Source of the DNA: Acrocarpospora phusangensis
Lineage (GTDB): Bacteria; Actinomycetota; Actinomycetes; Streptosporangiales; Streptosporangiaceae
DNA length: 64,000 nucleotides
Reading direction: 5' to 3'
NCBI RefSeq assembly: GCF_016862995.1
Contig: NZ_BOOA01000020.1
Coordinates: 55,125 to 119,124 of the forward strand
The translations under genes were made by a program, and so were the position numbers. This document shows, in pieces, positions 60,745 to 64,000 of this stretch (its first letter is position 1; each line of letters opens with the position of its first letter). Below the pieces are notes generated by a model. That model did no database searches. It was not told the origin of the DNA and was given only the letters and a program-made list of their open reading frames with translations.

Positions 60745-62212
60745 AGATCGCCCCGAGCAGGCTCACGCCGAGCAGCGCCGCGTAGGTCAGCCGGAACCCG
60801 CCCATCAGCTGCTCCACCGAGACGGGCGACAGCCGCGACAGCGTGCCCTGGTAGACCTGGCTCCGCAGTTCCGGCGAGACCGAGCCGGTGAGCAGGCTGA
60901 GCGTGGAGCCCACGCTGAGCACGATGCCGAAGTTCATGATCATGAGCCGGAAGCCGTTCACCACGCCCAGGCTGCCGGACGGCAGCGCGCTCATCACCTG
61001 CGTGGTGTTCCCGGTCAGGAACGTTCCGCTCCCGCACCCCGCCAGGAACAGCCCCACCCCGATCACCCAGTACGGCGCCGCCGTGCTGAACACCAGAATC
61101 GCCAGCCCCCCGGCACTGAACAGCGACCCCCCGACGGCGATCGCGTACGGACTGATCCGCCGCCCCAGCGCCCCCGCGATCGGCGAGGCCAGCGCCATCC
61201 CGACGGGCACCGGCAGCAGGGCGACCCCGGCGGCCAGGGCGTCCACCCCCCGCGCGGCCTGGAAGTAGAGCCCGGCCAGCAGGATCAGCGACGACCTGGC
61301 CAGCGCGTTGCAGAACGAGGCCACGTTGGTCAGGGCGAGCATGCGGACCCGGAACAGCGTGCCGTCCAGGACCGGATGGGGCGCCCGCCGCTCGACCAGC
61401 ACGAGCACGGGAACCAGCACCAGGAAGATCGCCCCACCGACGATCACGACCGGGCTCGAAAGCCCCCGCGACCCGGCCTCCGTGAGCGCCACCAACGCCG
61501 CCGATAACGCCGCAAAAATAATGATATTTCCGGTTACGTCTACGGGCTTGTGTTCGCGGGGGGTCGTCCCCTTGAGCGTCAGCATGCCCCAGATCAGCGC
61601 CACCAGCCCGGCCGGCACGTTGATCCAGAAGATCCACTGCCAGCCCAGCGTGTCCGCGATCAGCCCGCCCAGCGTCGGGCCGACCAGCTGGGCCACCGAC
61701 AGCGTCCCGATGTACACGCCCATGCCCTGGCTGAGCCGATCCGCCGGAAACGCGTCCGCGATGATGACGGTCCCGTTGGCCAGGATCATCGCCGCGCCCA
61801 GCCCCTGCACCGCCCGCAGCGCGACCAGCACCCCCACGTCGGGCGCCAGCCCCGCCAGCAGCGAGGCCGCCGTGAACAGGGCGAACCCCACCAGGTAGAC
61901 CTCGCGCCTGCCGAGCAGGTCCGCCACCCGGCCGAACAGCACCAGCGTCGCCGTGTTCACCAGCAGGAACGCCAGCAGGATCCAGCTCGCCGCGAACGGG
62001 CTCGCCTGGAAGTGCCGTACCACCGAGGGCAGCGCCACGTTGAGCGTGCTCCCGCTGATCCCGATCAGCACCAGCCCGAGGCTGGTGACCGAACACACCT
62101 TCCACGCGTATCGGAGCGCTTTCGCGTACTCGGGGGAACCCGGTTCCAGGGGGACGGCAACCACAGAACACCATTCTGAATCACCGTGCCGAACCCGGAC
62201 CAACCGGGTCAC
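60686..62212 (-). CDS. MFS transporter, DHA2 type
   Basis: A 508-aa, 14-helix MFS protein. Signatures are SGSTLNVALPSVVRHFQ, GRVADLLGRREVYLVGF (motif A), and AQLVGPTLGGLIADTLGWQW (motif C) near residue 160. The GTG start at 62212 overlaps the stop of the upstream CRP/FNR gene (GTGA), so translation is coupled; another GTG at 62164 is possible. It is thus in one operon with a cyclic-nucleotide-type regulator and possibly the cyclase gene before that. The 3' end overlaps the TetR gene. Confidence 0.88.
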   Translation of the reverse strand: MTRLVRVRHGDSEWCSVVAVPLEPGSPEYAKALRYAWKVCSVTSLGLVLIGISGSTLNVALPSVVRHFQASPFAASWILLAFLLVNTATLVLFGRVADLLGRREVYLVGFALFTAASLLAGLAPDVGVLVALRAVQGLGAAMILANGTVIIADAFPADRLSQGMGVYIGTLSVAQLVGPTLGGLIADTLGWQWIFWINVPAGLVALIWGMLTLKGTTPREHKPVDVTGNIIIFAALSAALVALTEAGSRGLSSPVVIVGGAIFLVLVPVLVLVERRAPHPVLDGTLFRVRMLALTNVASFCNALARSSLILLAGLYFQAARGVDALAAGVALLPVPVGMALASPIAGALGRRISPYAIAVGGSLFSAGGLAILVFSTAAPYWVIGVGLFLAGCGSGTFLTGNTTQVMSALPSGSLGVVNGFRLMIMNFGIVLSVGSTLSLLTGSVSPELRSQVYQGTLSRLSPVSVEQLMGGFRLTYAALLGVSLLGAIFTVLTYPPRGTRPALPPRT

Positions 62213-62874
62213 CGTGCGCGCTTACGCAGCCCTTCCAGGTCGTAGATGATCACGCGGCGGCGGCCGGTCTCGATCAGGCCCCGGTCGCGCAGGCTGCGCA
62301 GGGCCTTGCTGACCGCCTCGCGGGAGGCGCCCGTCCAGCCGGCCAGCTCGTCCTGGGATAGCGGGAGCATGACGCGGACGCCCTCGTTGGTGGGCTCGCC
62401 GTACCGTTCGGCCAGTTCGACCAGGCGGGTGGCGACGCGGCCGGTGGTGTCGAACGCGCCGTACTCGATGCGTTTGCGGTCGGCGTCGCGGAGCCGGCCG
62501 GTGATCAGCTGGAGGAGGAGCACCGCGATGCGGCCGTGGTCGTGGAGGAAGCCGGTGAAGTCCCGGACCACGATGCCCTCGATCGGCTCCAGCGCGGTCA
62601 CCGTGCCCGACCTCGGGCCGCCGTCCACCGCCGACATGTCGCCCAGCAGCGCGCCGGGCCCGCGCACCGCCAGCACCACCTCGGTGCCCACCGCCGTGTG
62701 CGAGGACACCTTCACCCGCCCCGAGGTCAGCACCAGCACCCAGTCGGACGTGTCGCCCTCGCTCATCACGGTCGTGCCGCGGTCCCACCGCCGCGGCCGG
62801 CCGGCCGTACGGAGGTCCGCGATCTCCTCCGCGGTGAGCAGGGCGAGGAACTCGCCCGGTTCCGGAGTGTTCAT
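62209..62874 (-). CDS. CRP/FNR-family transcriptional regulator
   Basis: A 221-aa protein with an N-terminal cyclic-nucleotide-binding fold (residues about 20-120; GTTVMSEGDTSDWVLVLTSG and GPGALLGDMSAVDGGPRSGTV) and a C-terminal Crp-type winged helix (LPLSQDELAGWTGASREAVSKAL). In the phosphate-binding cassette GDMSAVDGGPRSGTV, the Arg-Ser pair of CRP is present, which is compatible with cNMP binding. The ATG at 62874 is chosen over a start at 62922. A cyclase gene lies 40 bases upstream, and an exporter gene is coupled downstream. Confidence 0.9.
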   Translation of the reverse strand: MNTPEPGEFLALLTAEEIADLRTAGRPRRWDRGTTVMSEGDTSDWVLVLTSGRVKVSSHTAVGTEVVLAVRGPGALLGDMSAVDGGPRSGTVTALEPIEGIVVRDFTGFLHDHGRIAVLLLQLITGRLRDADRKRIEYGAFDTTGRVATRLVELAERYGEPTNEGVRVMLPLSQDELAGWTGASREAVSKALRSLRDRGLIETGRRRVIIYDLEGLRKRAR

Positions 62875-62914
62875 GTGGTCAGTCTTGGGCCGTCGAGGGG
62901 GGCCCGTAAAGGGA

Positions 62915-64000
62915 CTATCCAAGGGAACTCAGCACGTACGCGTGCACCGTCTGGTCCTTGCCTTTCAGGCTCAGGTCGCCCAGCGAACGCACGTCCGCGG
63001 GCGAGGTCAGCTGGTCGCGGGTGGACTGGCCGATCACGACCGTCCCGGGTTCGGCCAGGGACTGCAGGCGGGCGGCCACGTTGACCGCGTCGCCCATCGC
63101 GTTGAAGCCGCGGAACTCCGGGCTGCCGATGTTACCCACCAGCGCCGGACCGGTGTTCACCCCCACCCGGAACTGCGGCCACTCCACGGCGGAGACCAGC
63201 CCGGCGTGCTGCTCGCGCAGCACCTCGGCGTTGACCCTGGCCGCCGCCCGCTGCATGTCGAGCGCCGCGTGCGCCGCCCGTTCCGCGTGGTCCGGCTGGG
63301 CGGCGGGCGCGTTGAACAGGGCCAGCAGGGCGTCGCCGACGAACTGCACGATCGTGCCGCCGTTGCCGAGGATGCACGGCACCGCGGCCGTGTGGAAACG
63401 GTTGAGCATCTCCACGATCTCGCCGGGCGAGACCCGCTCCGAGAACGTGGTGAAGCCGCGCAGGTCCGCGAAGAGCGCGGTCACCTCCACCAGCGAGCCG
63501 CCGAGCGCCGCCCGGTTCGGATCCGCGAGCAGGCTCTGCGCCACGTCCGGCGACATGTACGCCCGGAACAGCGTGTCCAGCTCCGCGTACAGCCGTGCGT
63601 TCTCCAGCGCGATCGACAACTGGCTGGCCAGCGTCGCCGCCAGCGCCTCGTCCTGCGACGTCGTCCCGATCGGCACCGTCAGCGCCCCCGCCAGCCGCCC
63701 CTTCACCGTCAGCGCGTGCACCACCGCGCCGTCCACCTGGACCGCGCCGCCGTTCGCGAGCGCCGTCGCCGGCACCGCGCCGTGCCCCGCGCTTCCTTCG
63801 GGGTACGGCGCCAGCGCGCCGTCCTGCATCAGGCTGAGCCGTACGTCGCCGTAGGCGTGCCGTACCCGGTCGAGGGCGTCGGCGAGCAGCTGGGACTCGG
63901 CCAGGCCGACCCGGGCCCGGCTGCCGAGGTGCACCAGCGCGGCCAGCCGGTCCGACAGCTCCCGCTCGTCGGCCAGCGCCTTGCCGGCCCGGTCCAGCAC
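62915..64000 (-). CDS. GAF plus class III adenylate/guanylate cyclase (5' partial)
   Basis: The last 361 residues of a cyclase; the N-terminus is beyond the window. A GAF domain (visible residues about 10-145) precedes a class III catalytic domain starting at VTALFADLRGFTTFSERV, whose FADLRGF holds the first metal-binding Asp. The second is in TIVQFVGDALLALF, and NTGPALVGNIGSP with NAMGDAVNVAARLQSLA follows. In the KxxGD position where adenylate cyclases use Lys, this protein has Gln (VQFVGD), so base specificity or activity is open to question. It sits upstream of the CRP/FNR gene. Confidence 0.88.
   Translation of the reverse strand: MLDRAGKALADERELSDRLAALVHLGSRARVGLAESQLLADALDRVRHAYGDVRLSLMQDGALAPYPEGSAGHGAVPATALANGGAVQVDGAVVHALTVKGRLAGALTVPIGTTSQDEALAATLASQLSIALENARLYAELDTLFRAYMSPDVAQSLLADPNRAALGGSLVEVTALFADLRGFTTFSERVSPGEIVEMLNRFHTAAVPCILGNGGTIVQFVGDALLALFNAPAAQPDHAERAAHAALDMQRAAARVNAEVLREQHAGLVSAVEWPQFRVGVNTGPALVGNIGSPEFRGFNAMGDAVNVAARLQSLAEPGTVVIGQSTRDQLTSPADVRSLGDLSLKGKDQTVHAYVLSSLG

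Noticed and set aside
1..64000. CRISPR arrays and rRNA genes
   Set aside because: No regularly spaced direct repeats of CRISPR size and no rRNA-like sequence were seen by eye.

Overview
This window comes from the chromosome of a high-GC filamentous actinobacterium, most likely Streptosporangiales or a close relative. The best evidence is the gene order bldC / conserved hypothetical / valine dehydrogenase / DUF3073 / purM / purF (about 47.9-54.5 kb), which I recall as the same order in Streptomyces. Frequent GTG starts, ANTAR and PspC proteins and many LacI/TetR regulators agree. I cannot name the genus from sequence alone.

Positions 1 to about 21.95 kb look like one end of a genomic island integrated at the 3' end of a tRNA-Lys gene (minus strand, 21878-21952), next to a tyrosine integrase. 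The other end lies left of the window. The island carries, in order: a four-gene overlapping Wadjet-like operon (jetD, jetA, jetB, jetC-like; SMC/kleisin plus Toprim nuclease) of visibly lower GC; a convergent 835-aa protein of unknown family ending in a zinc ribbon and a PD-(D/E)XK nuclease-like domain; an XRE/TPR regulator; and a divergent, tightly overlapping operon with the first steps of 7-deazaguanine synthesis (folE, queD, queE) but no queC. The rest of that operon is a short TGT/DpdA-like protein, a nucleoside-phosphorylase-like protein, a dTMP-kinase-fold protein, a frameshifted DUF2797 protein and a methyltransferase. On the opposite strand follow a NUDIX hydrolase, a small RelE-like toxin pair and the integrase. 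The 7-deazapurine operon is my best candidate for an undescribed system.

From 22 to 36.4 kb the content is mostly chromosomal: an acyl-CoA dehydrogenase, PspC protein, MFS exporter, zincin, membrane metallophosphoesterase, three tRNAs (Glu, Asp, Phe), a secreted trypsin-like protease, other secreted or anchored proteins, a GAF-ANTAR/STAS pair and pyrD. Beside tRNA-Phe lies an old integration scar: a frameshifted integrase C-terminus abutting a caspase-like gene cut off just after its catalytic cysteine.

From 36.4 to 47.9 kb is a carbohydrate locus (ABC importer with LacI regulator, divergent amylo-alpha-1,6-glucosidase-like enzyme, GH20 hexosaminidase), then an amidase, a second LacI protein and a TetR protein. 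From 47.9 to 58.6 kb come bldC, valine dehydrogenase, purM/purF, a roughly 1 kb repeat-rich noncoding stretch, a DUF4190 protein, an SCP-like protein and a PhoX-type protein. The right end holds a TetR/DHA2-MFS pair with a clear inverted-repeat operator, a second DHA2 MFS protein in a coupled operon with a CRP/FNR regulator, and a GAF plus class III cyclase cut by the window edge.
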